Assembly (NCBI GenBank): GCA_022376515.1
Contig: WTXI01000039.1
Location: 186,001 to 250,000 of the forward strand
DNA: 64,000 nt
Reading direction: 5' to 3'
DNA from: Lactifluus volemus
Lineage: Eukaryota > Basidiomycota > Agaricomycetes > Russulales > Russulaceae
The notes beneath the pieces were generated by a model. The model did not search any database, had not been told where the DNA came from, and worked only from the letters and a program-made list of their open reading frames with translations. Shown piece after piece: positions 34,018 through 45,000 of this stretch (position 1 is the stretch's first letter; each line of letters begins with the position of its first letter). The position numbers and the translations under genes are program-made.

Positions 34018-36353
34018 TAAGTAGATGAGGGGGGGGGGTTTAGGTTCACATGGTCAGCAACATTATGTGCTGGTACTCTGTAAGCCTCCCGCGCAGGGCA
34101 GGACAAGTCTCTCGCTGAGTGGCCCACCTCCTTGCACAGAAGGCAGATGATGGGGCAGTCACACACACCTTGGGAAGCGTGTTCGCTGGCTTTCCTGCAT
34201 CTCTGGGGGTGGTCTATCGCTCGGTGGGTGCCTCCGCACAAGTGACAGCATAGAGCGTCCTTGGGAAGCGTGCAGCGGGAGCCTGTGTGGCCCAGTTTGT
34301 GGCAACGTGAGCACTGTAGCATGGGTGGCTTGGCCAGCCACCTTTTGAAGGTAATGGCTTTGCCGAACATAGCTAAGTGGGAGCGCGCCATGGCTTGGGT
34401 GATGGAGCCGGCGGGGTCTAGGAAAGCGAAAGAGATGCTTGAATTGGCACTGAAAATGGACTGTTGGGGGCGCAGCCAGCGCGGCTGGAGAATGATGTGC
34501 AAGTCAGAGCAGATCGGGTTGCGTCTGACTTCACTTAGCAGTTGGTCCGCGGTGAAGAAGTCGTTGGACTCCGGGTCTCTGGTGGGGACCCCGTTAAAGG
34601 TGACCTTTGCTAGGCCCGAGGACGGAACTAGCATCGCCCCTGGGAAAGATTGGGTTATAACCTGTTCCATTTCTAGCACCTTGTCAAAGGAAACTAGGCC
34701 TGCGAAGGTAAGAACGAAGTTAGCTGACGTGGCAGCCCACCGGCCTGAGAGGAGGATCAGGGGTGACTTGGCTGCCCCGAGAGCAGCGCAGATCTGCTGG
34801 GTAAGCAGAATTGGGTCCCGGCGTTCGGGAGGATCGTCCTGGGGATCCGGTTTGCGCTGTATCGTGATTTCTGTATGGGCGACCGACGGACCCGAGGGCT
34901 GGGCGGCGCCCGGTTGTGGTGCAAGCGTACCAAGAGAGGGAGTGGCTTGGGCCCGGGGTTGGGGGCCTTTGCGGTGGCGTGGCACCGTCTTCCAGGGTGC
35001 CTGGTCGGTACCACCAATCGGAGGGGCCTGAGGTGGAGGCTGTGGCCTCCTCAGGGACGGGTTGGGACCTCGCTGCGGAGGCTCTACCCCTGGCGTCTGC
35101 AACAGAGGTGGTTCGTCAGCCAGGTTCTGTGCAGGTAGCTTACCTGTCCTGGGGGGTGGCGGTGGGTGCTCGAGCCTGTTCATCCTCTCGGACAAGAGGT
35201 TGAACGACGCTTTGACCTCCGCCATAACGTCTGCCAGGGATACAGGGGGGGGCGGTGAAGGGAAAGGTGGGGGTGGGTGGGAGGTTGGGGGGGGAAGTGC
35301 GATTGCGGGTGGGGGAGGATCAGGCAACACGGCGGCTGGGTCCGCTGACAGGGGGGTGGCTGGGTCTGCCAGTGGGGGGGTGTGCGAGATCGTGGGGACG
35401 GGGGTGGCCGGGGCTGAGTGGGGGCCGTCAGGAGAGACAGCCCTCGAGGGGGTGACTGAGGCCCTCGAGGGGGTGACTGAGGTCGCGGATGGGCTGGCTG
35501 AGTCCGCAGATGGGCTTGCCAAGGCGTCAGATGGGCCTGCGCTTGTGGCAGCGTCTGCCGTCTTCTGCTTGATCTTGGCATCCTTCTTCTTCTTAATCTC
35601 TAACATCCTTTTCATGAAGTACTCTTCGCCATCCGCCTTGGCTCGAGCGTCCTGGATCCGTCGTGCGACGCTGACCTGGGCGGTATAATATAGTTCCGCG
35701 TCCTCCTGAATTTTGGGTTTGATGAGGTTCTTCCTCCTTGTGTTTTCGTCCATCTCCCAGATGTTCACTTCCTTCTGGATGTCCGCACTTAGGATCGTGA
35801 GGATCCTGTCCATGACTGCCCCGTGTGAGCTGTCCGTGGCCATGAGGACTCCTTCGAAGTCTTCCGGGGAGAGATGTTCGAGGGCGCGGTTTTTGTCTGT
35901 ACGGTGGAGACAGTGGTCGCACACCAGCGAGGGAGAGGACGGGGAAGGTGGGAAAATTTTGGAGAGGTGGTCTAGGTTGGCCTGAATTTGGGCTGCTACT
36001 TCGAGATCTTCCGGTTTGAAAGGATTCAGCCTGTCCGGGCCCACGCCCGAGTGGGGGTAATTGAGTTGGGTGGTACGGATTCCGTAAAGGATGCAGGACG
36101 TGATGTCTGAAATAGACTTGACCCAGGCTGAGGGGGATAGGGTTGAGCGAGGGCCAAAGCCTGCATCAATGGCGTCTGCGACCGTATGGTATCGGTCAAC
36201 AAATTGTTGGAAGGACGCCTTCGCCCTTCCTTCATTGACATCCTCACGTTGGAAAATGCGGCGTCGGCGAGGAAGGGACGGGAGGCTGGCGTCTAGGAAC
36301 GTCTGGAGAAGTTCCTCGCGTGTTACGAGGGCTGAGGGTTCTTCCGCGGACAT
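34017..36353 (-). CDS. LINE ORF1: gag-like nucleic-acid-binding protein, 778 aa
   Basis: An intact single-exon frame starts MSAEEPSALVTREE. The first ~250 residues are charged and helical with a Lys-rich coiled-coil-like stretch. Then comes a long Pro/Ser/Ala-rich linker (about 34850-35570), a compact region, and three CCHC-type zinc knuckles near the C-terminus: CSRCHKLGHTGSRC, CHLCGGTHRAIDHPQRC and CLLCKEVGHSARDLSC. ORF1 proteins of this kind coat the element RNA. The stop codon TAA overlaps the ORF2 ATG in TAATG, an arrangement known in some LINEs to allow stop-restart translation. ORF1 is intact although ORF2 has three frame breaks. The strong GC and Pro bias of the linker produces several long shadow frames on both strands. 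Confidence 0.9.
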   Translation of the reverse strand: MSAEEPSALVTREELLQTFLDASLPSLPRRRRIFQREDVNEGRAKASFQQFVDRYHTVADAIDAGFGPRSTLSPSAWVKSISDITSCILYGIRTTQLNYPHSGVGPDRLNPFKPEDLEVAAQIQANLDHLSKIFPPSPSSPSLVCDHCLHRTDKNRALEHLSPEDFEGVLMATDSSHGAVMDRILTILSADIQKEVNIWEMDENTRRKNLIKPKIQEDAELYYTAQVSVARRIQDARAKADGEEYFMKRMLEIKKKKDAKIKQKTADAATSAGPSDALASPSADSASPSATSVTPSRASVTPSRAVSPDGPHSAPATPVPTISHTPPLADPATPLSADPAAVLPDPPPPAIALPPPTSHPPPPFPSPPPPVSLADVMAEVKASFNLLSERMNRLEHPPPPPRTGKLPAQNLADEPPLLQTPGVEPPQRGPNPSLRRPQPPPQAPPIGGTDQAPWKTVPRHRKGPQPRAQATPSLGTLAPQPGAAQPSGPSVAHTEITIQRKPDPQDDPPERRDPILLTQQICAALGAAKSPLILLSGRWAATSANFVLTFAGLVSFDKVLEMEQVITQSFPGAMLVPSSGLAKVTFNGVPTRDPESNDFFTADQLLSEVRRNPICSDLHIILQPRWLRPQQSIFSANSSISFAFLDPAGSITQAMARSHLAMFGKAITFKRWLAKPPMLQCSRCHKLGHTGSRCTLPKDALCCHLCGGTHRAIDHPQRCRKASEHASQGVCDCPIICLLCKEVGHSARDLSCPAREAYRVPAHNVADHVNLNPPPSST

Positions 36354-36534
36354 TTCGGGTGGTAACTTAGAATAGGAGCTGCTCGACAGGTCGCAAGGAC
36401 AACCAAGCGTTTTCTGTCAGGAAAAGAGGGGGTACAGGTGTACTACTTCTACTTTTTTAACTCGAACGACCTCCGCCAGCTGACACTTTTGGTGCCGTTG
36501 GTGGTGGTAGCCGAAAAAGGAAGGTGTCACGAAC

Positions 36535-36549
36535 GTCGTGTGCTGTATT
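36535..36549. repeat. LINE target-site duplication, right copy
   Basis: GTCGTGTGCTGTATT, followed by CGGAGTGAATATAG, the continuation of the R5 sequence (compare 49759 and 60888). Confidence 0.85.
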
Positions 36550-36783
36550 CGGAGTGAATATAGTTGCAGTCCTTTCGGACGCTGTAGATGATGGATATAT
36601 CATATATATGCATGCGTGAGAAATGTGAACATGGAGTATGGGGTGGGAAAGGATCTTTGAGTCGGCGGAGAACGTCTTGTATGTAGTATGGATAGGATCT
36701 ATCACCCTATTCTATTTGACTGATATGTCACTCCCACGCCGGGAAGGAGAAGGGAGGATGTTTGATGGCCCAGGGATGCGTGG
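36550..36783. repeat. R5 repeat, right of the LINE
   Basis: The R5 match to 60890-61090 continues (GATGATGGATATATCATATA, GTGAGAAATGTGAACATGG). It then enters a GGATGCGATGGG-rich simple repeat at 36755-36850, also present at 61590-61700. Confidence 0.55.
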
Positions 36784-37725
36784 GTGATGGTCCCAAGGAT
36801 GCGATGGGATGCCAGGGGATGGCCCAAGGGCCGGGGGATGCAAAGGCCACCGGGCCGGATCGTTGTGCTCCTTTCCCTCCTCGGCCTTATCATAGCCTGT
36901 GCCATACTCTTCGGCCTGCGGTGGTTCGTCGTGAGGCGCCAGCTACGTCGGGGTGGGGGTGGCCACCGTGGCCTGCATCTTGGTGCAACAGACATCAAAC
37001 TTGGCGACGGTTTGGGGGCATACCAGCTCGCACCCTACACGCCGATTTCGAGCGTTGACATGGGCAACACCCTCGGTATGAGTATCGCAGGCAATAGCGC
37101 ACGCACCGTCGTTGGCCAAGATGAGATAGACTCGGAATTTGGATTCCTCCGAAAGAAGGTCAATGGCATGGATGGTGACACGATGCGCGAGGTGTCCTTC
37201 CTGAACCTCGACCCAGCAGACCCAGACGGCTGACGAGATACCCTTGTTGGTAGCACCATCGATCTCTCGAAGCCTTCACCACAATCGGCGGTGTTTCACT
37301 TCGACCAGCCCATGTCGTCGACGCAAGAGGCGGCGAGGCTTCCACTGCACCGACACACCGGGAGTGAGATGAACTTGGTCTCGGATGGTTTCGGCATCGT
37401 CCAATCTCTGCTCACACACGTGCGAGGAGACTCGAATGGCAGCGCCGCTGTCACCACCACCGCTGCGGGAGACTCCGATACCGATGCCGACTTGGGCATC
37501 ATAGGGCACGAGAGCATGGCGGGTATCGGCGCCGCGGGGCGGAGCCCGCGGATCCGCGTGCGGCACGGGGACAATGCTGGGAGCGTTGTCAGTCCCGGAC
37601 AAATATCGCTTGCGTCAGTCGCGGCGGCCGGTGGACGTTTTCCGAGTATAGCGCCGGGCAAGCGGTTGAGCGGGCTTTCGATGTTGGAAGGGTATAAGGA
37701 TTTGCCGCCAGAACCAGCGCCATGA
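36784..37725 (+). pseudogene. Fragment of a single-pass membrane protein gene with an in-frame stop
   Basis: One frame runs from 36784 to 37725 except for TGA at 37231-37233. It encodes a hydrophobic helix (VVLLSLLGLIIACAILFGL) followed by basic residues (RWFVVRRQLRR), then a long hydrophilic tail rich in Gly, Ser and Asp (HRHTGSEMNLVSDGFGIVQS; GYKDLPPEPAP at the end). That is the layout of the C-terminal half of a type I membrane protein with a cytoplasmic tail. The stop follows GGC and precedes CGA. The 5' part is replaced by the GGATGCGATGGG repeat, so the extracellular half and promoter are missing. Base composition is more GC-rich than the surroundings. This is probably a gene fragment brought in by rearrangement; the family is unknown. 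Confidence 0.55.
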
Positions 37726-38264
37726 GCGATTCACAAAGCTGCTAGTAGGCTCGCCGCATCACTAGATTTTTTGGGTTTTACGACTCGGATTTATCGGTTG
37801 TTGGTTCTGATTAACTATCTTTTTCAAAACACTCACACTCACACACTCATACACCATATTCTTGTACGTTTCTACCATTCTTTATTGGTTTTGGTTGGAA
37901 CTTGGAACTTGGGATTTGGAATTTGGAACAGGATTTTTCGTTCGTTTCATATATATATAAAATGGATAGTTCGCGGACGACCTCCTCTGTAGTTCTCGCT
38001 CTCTCCGATTGGACGTACAAAGCCTTCCTTATACCATCTACTACTAACTACATTATCAAAAGGTAGATCGTCGCGTTCCTTTTTTTCTTTTTTACTCTGT
38101 GTATAATGTAGAGTATGAAAAAAAATTGGGGGTTGTGGTTACGAGGACAGCTATTAGCATTGCCCCTTCTTTCCTCCGTTAATATCGCCCCTTCTTTCCT
38201 CCATTTTAACCACGAACATCAAAAAAATGATCCCATATTCGTATGCCCCAACCCTTTCACACTC
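37726..38264. other. Intergenic: 3' flank of fragment, NLR2 5' flank
   Basis: A/T-rich sequence includes a CACTCACACTCACACACTCA run (about 37820-37845), GGAACTTGG/GGGATTTGG repeats (37898-37925) and an ATATATATATA stretch (37951-37961). From about 38208 the sequence matches the NLR1 upstream region at 9405 (ACGAACATCA...CGTATGCCC). An in-frame ATG at 38115 is a possible alternative NLR2 start. Confidence 0.4.
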
Positions 38265-41200
38265 ATGACTTGCACTGAAAAACTCACCGAATCGCAACCA
38301 AACTTGCTGCCACTCCAGGTGACGGGTTCGTATCTATTACGCTACCCCCTCTGACGAGTACTAAGCCTATTTCTCTTACTAGTTCTCAGAGTGAACAACC
38401 TTCCCCGTCTCAAGACCTTGCTTGGAAAAAAAAGGCGGTTTTACGCTACTGTGACTTACGGAGAGAAGTCGTGGCAGACACAATCTGTGCGGAGTGTAGG
38501 ACAACGAGTTGAATGGAACGAGAACGTCGCATTGTAAGAAGTGTCGTTTCGTTTATTCCTATTTGTAGCTGAGCCTCCTGCAGCGTTATACAGCCGCTCT
38601 CCCATATTATAGTATCCCTGTATGCGAAAATGACCACGAGAAAGGACATCCCTGTTGGAACGCAGGAAGTTGTCGCCGAACCCAGAGGCGGTTCGTCCTT
38701 TTCTTTGCATTATTTACTCATGCGTCGGGCTGAGCATCCTACATATAGAACTTGATGTTGTTTTCAACGGTACCGACGCACGCGATGGACACCCAACAGA
38801 ACTAGCTACACTTTTCTTGACGATCACCATGTCTCCAAACGCCGCTTCCTCTTCGAAGGCTGTACTCGGGACGCAGAGCCCCACAGCGACCGATCCGGAC
38901 AGCTCTGTGGTCCAATGGGAGGCTCCGAGACGAACTTTCCCGTTCGATAACGAAACCATGCAGTCCACAGCATTTGCTACCACCATATCTCGGAAAGGTG
39001 ACCCCCCCATTGAGAGCGATGATCCTGTACGTTCAGCACCGGACAGCCAGGCGGAGACATCGCGCACCGGTCTCCGTCGTGCTGAGGAATCTGTCAGCAC
39101 GATAAAAACGTGGAAGCGTGCTGTTGGTGTTATCAAGCTGGTGATGGACACCGTCGGTCCAATCGCGGCAGTATGCCTAATATCGCTTTTGCATATCCGT
39201 TAAGCTAACCTCCGTTTTTCAGCTGAACCCCTATGCCAATCTGGCGTGGAGTCTGCTCTCGAAAATTCCCGAGGTGGATCACCTTGTCTTCTGAGATAAT
39301 GCGAGATATTCACACGTTTTCTCTCATCTTAATGTCAGAACTTGCTGAAGCAGGTTGAACGTGACGGCAACGTCGAGACACTACTCGAGGCGATACGGGA
39401 TGCTTTCGAATTTACAGAGGAGGCTGATACATTGAGGAACATTAAACCAGAGTCTAAGCAGGCAGCAATTCTCGAGGAGATGCTTGAGTGTGTCACCGAA
39501 TGTGCTAAATTTATCAGATCGTATGCGGAAGATGTGCAAGTTGGTACGTTGTCTTGATCCCTATCATTGGCCCTCATAAAGATACTAAACATGATTTGTA
39601 GGAAAGCGGGCTTTGAAGAATATCTTCGGACAAGCTGACGGAAAAATCGAAGAGTACCGCTCCAATCTCGGTCGACTTCGAGAGAGTTTCCTTGCTCGTG
39701 GTGTTGTCACCATCGAAGTCACTGTGCTAGAAGCTGGTGGGTAATTTAGATACTCACAAAGTTGTCCGATTGTGGGTCTGACAGAGGGCATTCACAGAGC
39801 TGGACGCAAAGATCAGAGAACTACCATATAAGGGAGGCTGGCGATTTGGCGCTGATAAGCGCTGCCTTCCAGGCACACGGGAAGACTTTTTGGACCATAT
39901 TGTGAAGTGGGTCGAGAATCCGAAATCCAAACGTGGTCTTGTTCTCCTTGGCCAGGCAGGAACAGGAAAATCGTCGATTGCACATGAGGTTGCACGTCAC
40001 TTCGACAAGACGTGTCTTGGGTGTTACTTTGCTTTTCTGCGCAAAGAACAATCGAAGGACGAGGCTTACCAGCTATTCACGACACTTGCTCGGGATCTGT
40101 CCGATCGACATCCTGCATTCAAACTCGCTCTCGGGAGGGCCATCAAGGATAATTCTTCTCTTCGTGGTACCCGGGACTATCATACACTTTTCGAATGCCT
40201 CCTTGTGGGACTGCTCAAGAATCTGCCACTTCCCGGACCCATTCTTATCGTGGTTGATGCATTGGATGAGAGTGGTGATACAATGGGGAAAAAAGGATTA
40301 CACACTTTTCTTGCAGAACATCTCACCGATTTCCCATCACAATTCCGGGTACTCGTGACTACGAGGTCTGAAGGTGGCATCGAACCCGCATTCGCCGAAG
40401 CGCCATCTGTTGACACGCTCTTTATGGATGATGCAAAACTGGCTGCCAGGACGGAGCAAGATATTGGCGTCTATCTTGAAACGGAGCTCCCTCCAGACGT
40501 ATTCAAGGTCTATGGTGTCAAATTAGCGAAGGCAGCAGAGGGATTGTTTCAATGGGCGGCTGTTGCATGCGGGTTCATAAACACCCCTCCTGCTAGCTTT
40601 GGCTTCAGCAAGAAAAAGTGTGTACAGCGCCTATTGGGACACTCTCGGGATCGTAATACACAAGACCCGCTGGACAAGCTTTACGAAGAACTTCTGGAGG
40701 GATATTTCAAACCGTACGAGGCACAAATACTATTTCGGTCCGTAATGGGACAACTTTTTGCTGCAATGGAGCCCCTCTCCATCGAATCCTTGATTACTCT
40801 CCGACGACATGCCCCCATTGATGATCCCGAAGATTCTGATCCTATTCTTGAAATGCTTCGTCACCTCGGCTCGCTGTTGAGTAACGTAACTTCAAGTGAT
40901 CAAACTCGTCCCATTATCCCTCTCCATACCTCATTCCGCGACTTTTTGACCAACAAGAGGAGTGGTGTATTTTATGTGGACCTTGAGGAATCCCACCGAG
41001 AGTTGGCACATTCTTGCCTTGAATTAATGCTGAACAAGCTGAAATTCAACATTTGCCAACTTGAGTCGTCATATCTTGCGAACAGCGATGTCCACGACCT
41101 TGATTCTCGAATTTCCAAACACGTTCCGCCTGCTCTATCATATGCGTGCATTTTCTGGTACGATCATTTGGAACATCTTGTTTTCGAGCTCGATCTCTTC

Positions 41201-43734
41201 ACGAAACTTCGATCCCTGTTCGAAGCGAAGTTTCTATTTTGGCTGGAGGTACTCAGCATCAAGACCGTTGTGGGTCTTGCTTCAACAGCACTATCATCTC
41301 TGAGAACATGGTTACGATCTGACCAGCGGAAGGTAGGCACATCGTACAATTCAAATTGGCTTGTAGTGACTGTTGCATGAACTCTCAACAGCCCTCTCCA
41401 ACGGAGGTGGAGAATTTATTTGCATTGGTGAATGATGCCTCATCATTTGTGCGGTATTTCGGGATGGCCATAGCAAGAAGCGCCCCACACATCTATATCA
41501 CTGCCCTTCCCTTCGCACCGACCTCTTCCCACATCCACGAGCAATACGCTCACCTATTTCCTCACACATTGTGCTTTGAACGCGGACAATTATCTCGTTG
41601 GCCAGCGTTGGAAATGGTGATCCAGGCACATGATGACTCCGTCGAATCCGTCACATTCGCGCCAGATGGGCGGCGCATCGCATCGGCTTCGGTCGATCGC
41701 ACAATTCGGGTGTGGGATGCTACAACAGGAGAGATGGTAGCGGGTCCGTTTACTGGACATACTGGTCGGCTCAACTGTGTTGCATTTTCCCCGGACGGGA
41801 AGCGGATTGCTTCATCCTCGAACGATCGCACCATTCGGGTGTGGGATGCTGCAAGAGGAGAAGTCGTAGCGGGACCATTTATGGGCCACACCGGTTTGGT
41901 CCTTTCTGTTCAATTCTCGCCAAACGGGCAGTTCATTGCCTCCGCCTCGGGAGATCGCAGGATTCTGGTGTGGGATACCTCAACGGGAGAGACAGTGCGC
42001 TCGCTTATTGGACACACCAAATGGGTCTATTCTGTTGCTTTCTCACCAGACAGTAAGCACATTGCTTCAAGCTCTAGAGATTGCACGATTCGTGTGTGGG
42101 ATGTTGCTACAGGACAGGTCGTAGCTGGCCCGTTCACTGGTCACACGGATGACGTCAGATCTATTTCATTCTCGCTCGATGGGAAGCGCATAGCCTCAGC
42201 CTCGGATGATTGCACAATTCGCGTGTGGAATGCCGCAACAGGAGAAGTTGTAGCCGGCCCCTTCTTTGGACATGCCGGTGCAGTCTATTCTCTTGCATTC
42301 TCGCCAGACGGGTTGTGCATTGCCTCGGCCTCGGCAGACGACACGATTCGCGTGTGGGATGCGAAAACAGGGGACATTGTAGCAGGCCCTTTTACCGATC
42401 ATACCTCTTCCGTTTATTCTGTTGCGTTCTCACCGGACGGCCAGCGCATTGCGTCGGCCTCGTACGATCACACAATACGCACTTGGGCCGTCGCAGCAGG
42501 AGGGGCGTCGGGCCCGTTTACTGGATATACTTCTGCAATCATGTGTGTTGCATTCTCACCAGACGGGCGGCGCATTTCTTCTGCCTCGTTCGATTGCACT
42601 ATTTGCATTTGGGATGCCACAACAGGAGAGGTCGTAACGGGACCAGTGACTGCACATGCCAATCACTGGCAAGTCAACTCTGTCGCAATTTCACCAGATG
42701 GACAGCTCGTTGCATCGGCATCGGGAGATCGCAGGATTCGCACGTGGGATGCTACGACGGGAGCAGTTGTCTCGGGCCCATTTACTGGACACACTGATGA
42801 GGTCCTTTCCATCGCATTCTCGCAAGACGGGAAGTGTATCGCTTCGGCCTCGATGGATCGCACGGTTCGCGTCTGGGATGCCACATCAGGAGAGGTCACA
42901 GTAGGCCCGCTTACTGGACACACCGATTCAGTTATATGTGCCGCTTTCTCTCCGGAAGGGCGGCGCATTGCTTCGGCCTCAATGGATGACACGATTCGAG
43001 TGTGGGATGCCACAACAGGAGAGGTCATTGCAGGCCCGTTTACCCACACCGATACAGTGTGTTCCATTGCTTTTTCGCCGGAAGGTCAGCGCATTGCCTC
43101 GGGCTGTTTCGATCACAAGATTTGTGTGTGGGATGCAGCAAAAGGAGATATAATAGCGGGGCCGTTTACTGGGCACACCGATTGGATCAGTTCTGTTGCA
43201 TTCTCGTCGGATGGACTGCGCATAGCATCGGCTTCGCTCGATCGCACGATTTGCGTCTGGGATGCCGCAACAGGAGAGATGGTAGTGGGTCCATTTACTG
43301 GACACACTGATTTTGTACTTTCTGTTAAATTTTCACCGGATGGGAAGCATATTGCGTCAGGCTCCGCAGATCGCACGATTCGCATGTGGGACGCCCGAAC
43401 AGGAACCGTCCTAGCAGGGGTCAACTCTGCTTCATCCGGGCAGCGTATCACCTCTGCCTCGCAAGGTCATGCCGTTTGTTTGGAGAAGGTCAGAACAGAG
43501 GATATCGAAAGCAATCGATTTATGAACGAGTTCAAGATCAATGATGATGGTTGGATGTGTGGGGAAGAGGGAGAACTTGTTTTATGGGTTCCCCAGGCTC
43601 ACCGACCGTATTTCCATAGATCTAACACCGTCTGGATTGCGGGTAGGCATGAGACTTTGCTGGACCTGACAAATTTTGTGTATGGATCGAATTGGGCTAC
43701 AGTATATGCACACAGTGTACTAGTAGATACATAG
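38265..43734 (+). CDS. NLR2: C2-NACHT-WD40 protein (NWD-type NLR)
   Basis: Nine exons (38265-38325, 38383-38533, 38584-38690, 38749-39170, 39223-39273, 39339-39543, 39602-39736, 39798-41332, 41392-43734) give an open frame of 1669 aa with the NLR1 intron positions. The C2-like domain (~15-133) has LQVTVLRVNNLPRL, EWNENVA and VSLYAKMTTRKDIPVGTQE. A linker carries about 54 residues absent from NLR1, then the helical domain (~225-395) and CLPGTREDFLDHIVKW. NACHT has Walker A GQAGTGKSS (~428) and Walker B ILIVVDALDE (~525), with FRVLVTTRSE after it. PLHTSFRDFLTNK lies in the winged-helix-type region. Fourteen WD40 repeats (~967-1570) and the ELVLWVPQAHR tail complete it. It is probably a cytosolic non-self sensor triggering a cell-death or defence response. 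Differences from NLR1 concentrate at a few WD40 positions. Confidence 0.9.
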
Positions 43735-45000
43735 AGTCAATTGTACCTTTTTTTTGATTCAAAATTGTCTTTGACTGATTCATTGCCTCTTACCACCGTG
43801 ACACGCCGGGGATGCGTCTGACTGCATGATGACTGCATGATGATAAATCAGGTATAACAGTGTGTGGTTTATTATAAGGCAAATGATTAGGGCAAATGCG
43901 GAAGAATAGCCAGAACTTGTAGTCTGGGGGTAATCTGGTTTGTAGTATGTGCATGATGCACACCTGTCCCTGAAGCGTTAAAAATACTATCTGTCGGTCC
44001 CACTCTCATATTTATCTGCATGATTCAGAAATTTCAGATGCACGCGGTTTAACACCACCACTCAGGAAGCCACGCATTGGCAGGCATCAACTGGAAACAA
44101 GCCCGGCCCTGAGCCCTTGATGCTCATGCGTTCAGGCGTCAAACCTTGATCTTTACAGTACCTGTAGATATTGAGGTGTATCCTCCGATAAAAGTGCCGG
44201 CGAGCCTGACCTACTTGGCCGTTTATGAAAATACCAACTATGTACGTATACTCTCCTCATCCACTGGCTTGCGCATAAGTAAACCGGCTCCCTCCACTAC
44301 GCGGCCTTGGTTAGCCATTTTATGCGGATGCATCTAGTCTGCAGGGGATAACATACTACGAGGAGGACTTTACAAAGTTGCACGTGTTCGTCTAGGTGTT
44401 GCTTCACACGAGGTAAGGGTGTCTAAAAGTGAGATCTAGACCAGAAATTAACGGCATTTCAAAGCACAGGTCTACCTGACATGTCAGCCGTTCCAAGTGA
44501 AACGGCAATTGGCCGGGAACCCGGGCCGGAACACCAACTCAGCCAGTCCACGTTCTTTCCCACGCACGGCCCCAGGTGACTCGATCCTGGTCGTCAAGTT
44601 CTACTACATCTCTGCGCGCGTCCACTTAATTCTCTCGGCTTTACGTGCGTGCGCGCGTGTTGGGTAGGCTGCGTGACTTTGAAGCTGAGCGGTACCCAAA
44701 GCGGTCTATGCGCCAGCATGAGTCGGAGTAGAGTGAATCATGGAAAAATTGGTCGTATTGTCGCCTGAGAGATGGCCGTACTGGATCCAGCTTGTGGGGC
44801 GTGGATGGAAAAAATGGGGCCATCACATACGAAAACCAGGACCACTTATCTGCATCGAGGGAATGGGACAACAAAGCACGGGCATCACACTCGATGTCAG
44901 GCTCGGTCCTTGAGGGCTACAAGATAAGGGTTCTGAGCACACAGACGAGAATTGAGTGAGCTAAAGAGAACTGTATATCATCGAACCAGTGCGGCGCCAC
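43735..45000. other. Intergenic after NLR2 with decayed unknown gene
   Basis: 43735-43800 matches the NLR1 3' flank. 44110-44420 holds a fragment related to 8060-8345 beside NLR1. It reads IFTVPVDIEVYPPIKVPASL then TYLAVYENTNYV, and further on GGLYKVARVRLGV, but stops interrupt it. The minus-strand frame 44641-44874 (SHSLDADKWSWFSYVMAPFF...) looks somewhat protein-like and borders the shared GGGAATGGGACAACAAA block at 44859; I cannot assign it. Confidence 0.35.

Larger units (their letters stand above)
29935..36534 (-). mobile_element. Non-LTR retrotransposon (LINE) with zinc-knuckle ORF1, full length
   Basis: The element is about 6.6 kb on the minus strand. It has a poly(A) tail, seen as a plus-strand T run ending at 29945, a 3' UTR of about 170 nt, ORF2 (EN-RT-RNase H, frameshifted), ORF1 (CCHC zinc knuckles) and a 5' UTR of about 180 nt. 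A 15-bp target duplication flanks it. ORF order, the ORF1 zinc knuckles and the RNase H-like region fit the Tad/I group of fungal LINEs; the clade assignment is from general knowledge, not a tree. It inserted into an R5 repeat. A full 5' end is unusual, since many LINE insertions are 5'-truncated. Confidence 0.9.

Noticed and set aside
34261..35688. Long plus-strand ORFs opposite LINE ORF1
   Set aside because: Antisense shadows of the Pro/Ser/Ala-rich ORF1 linker.
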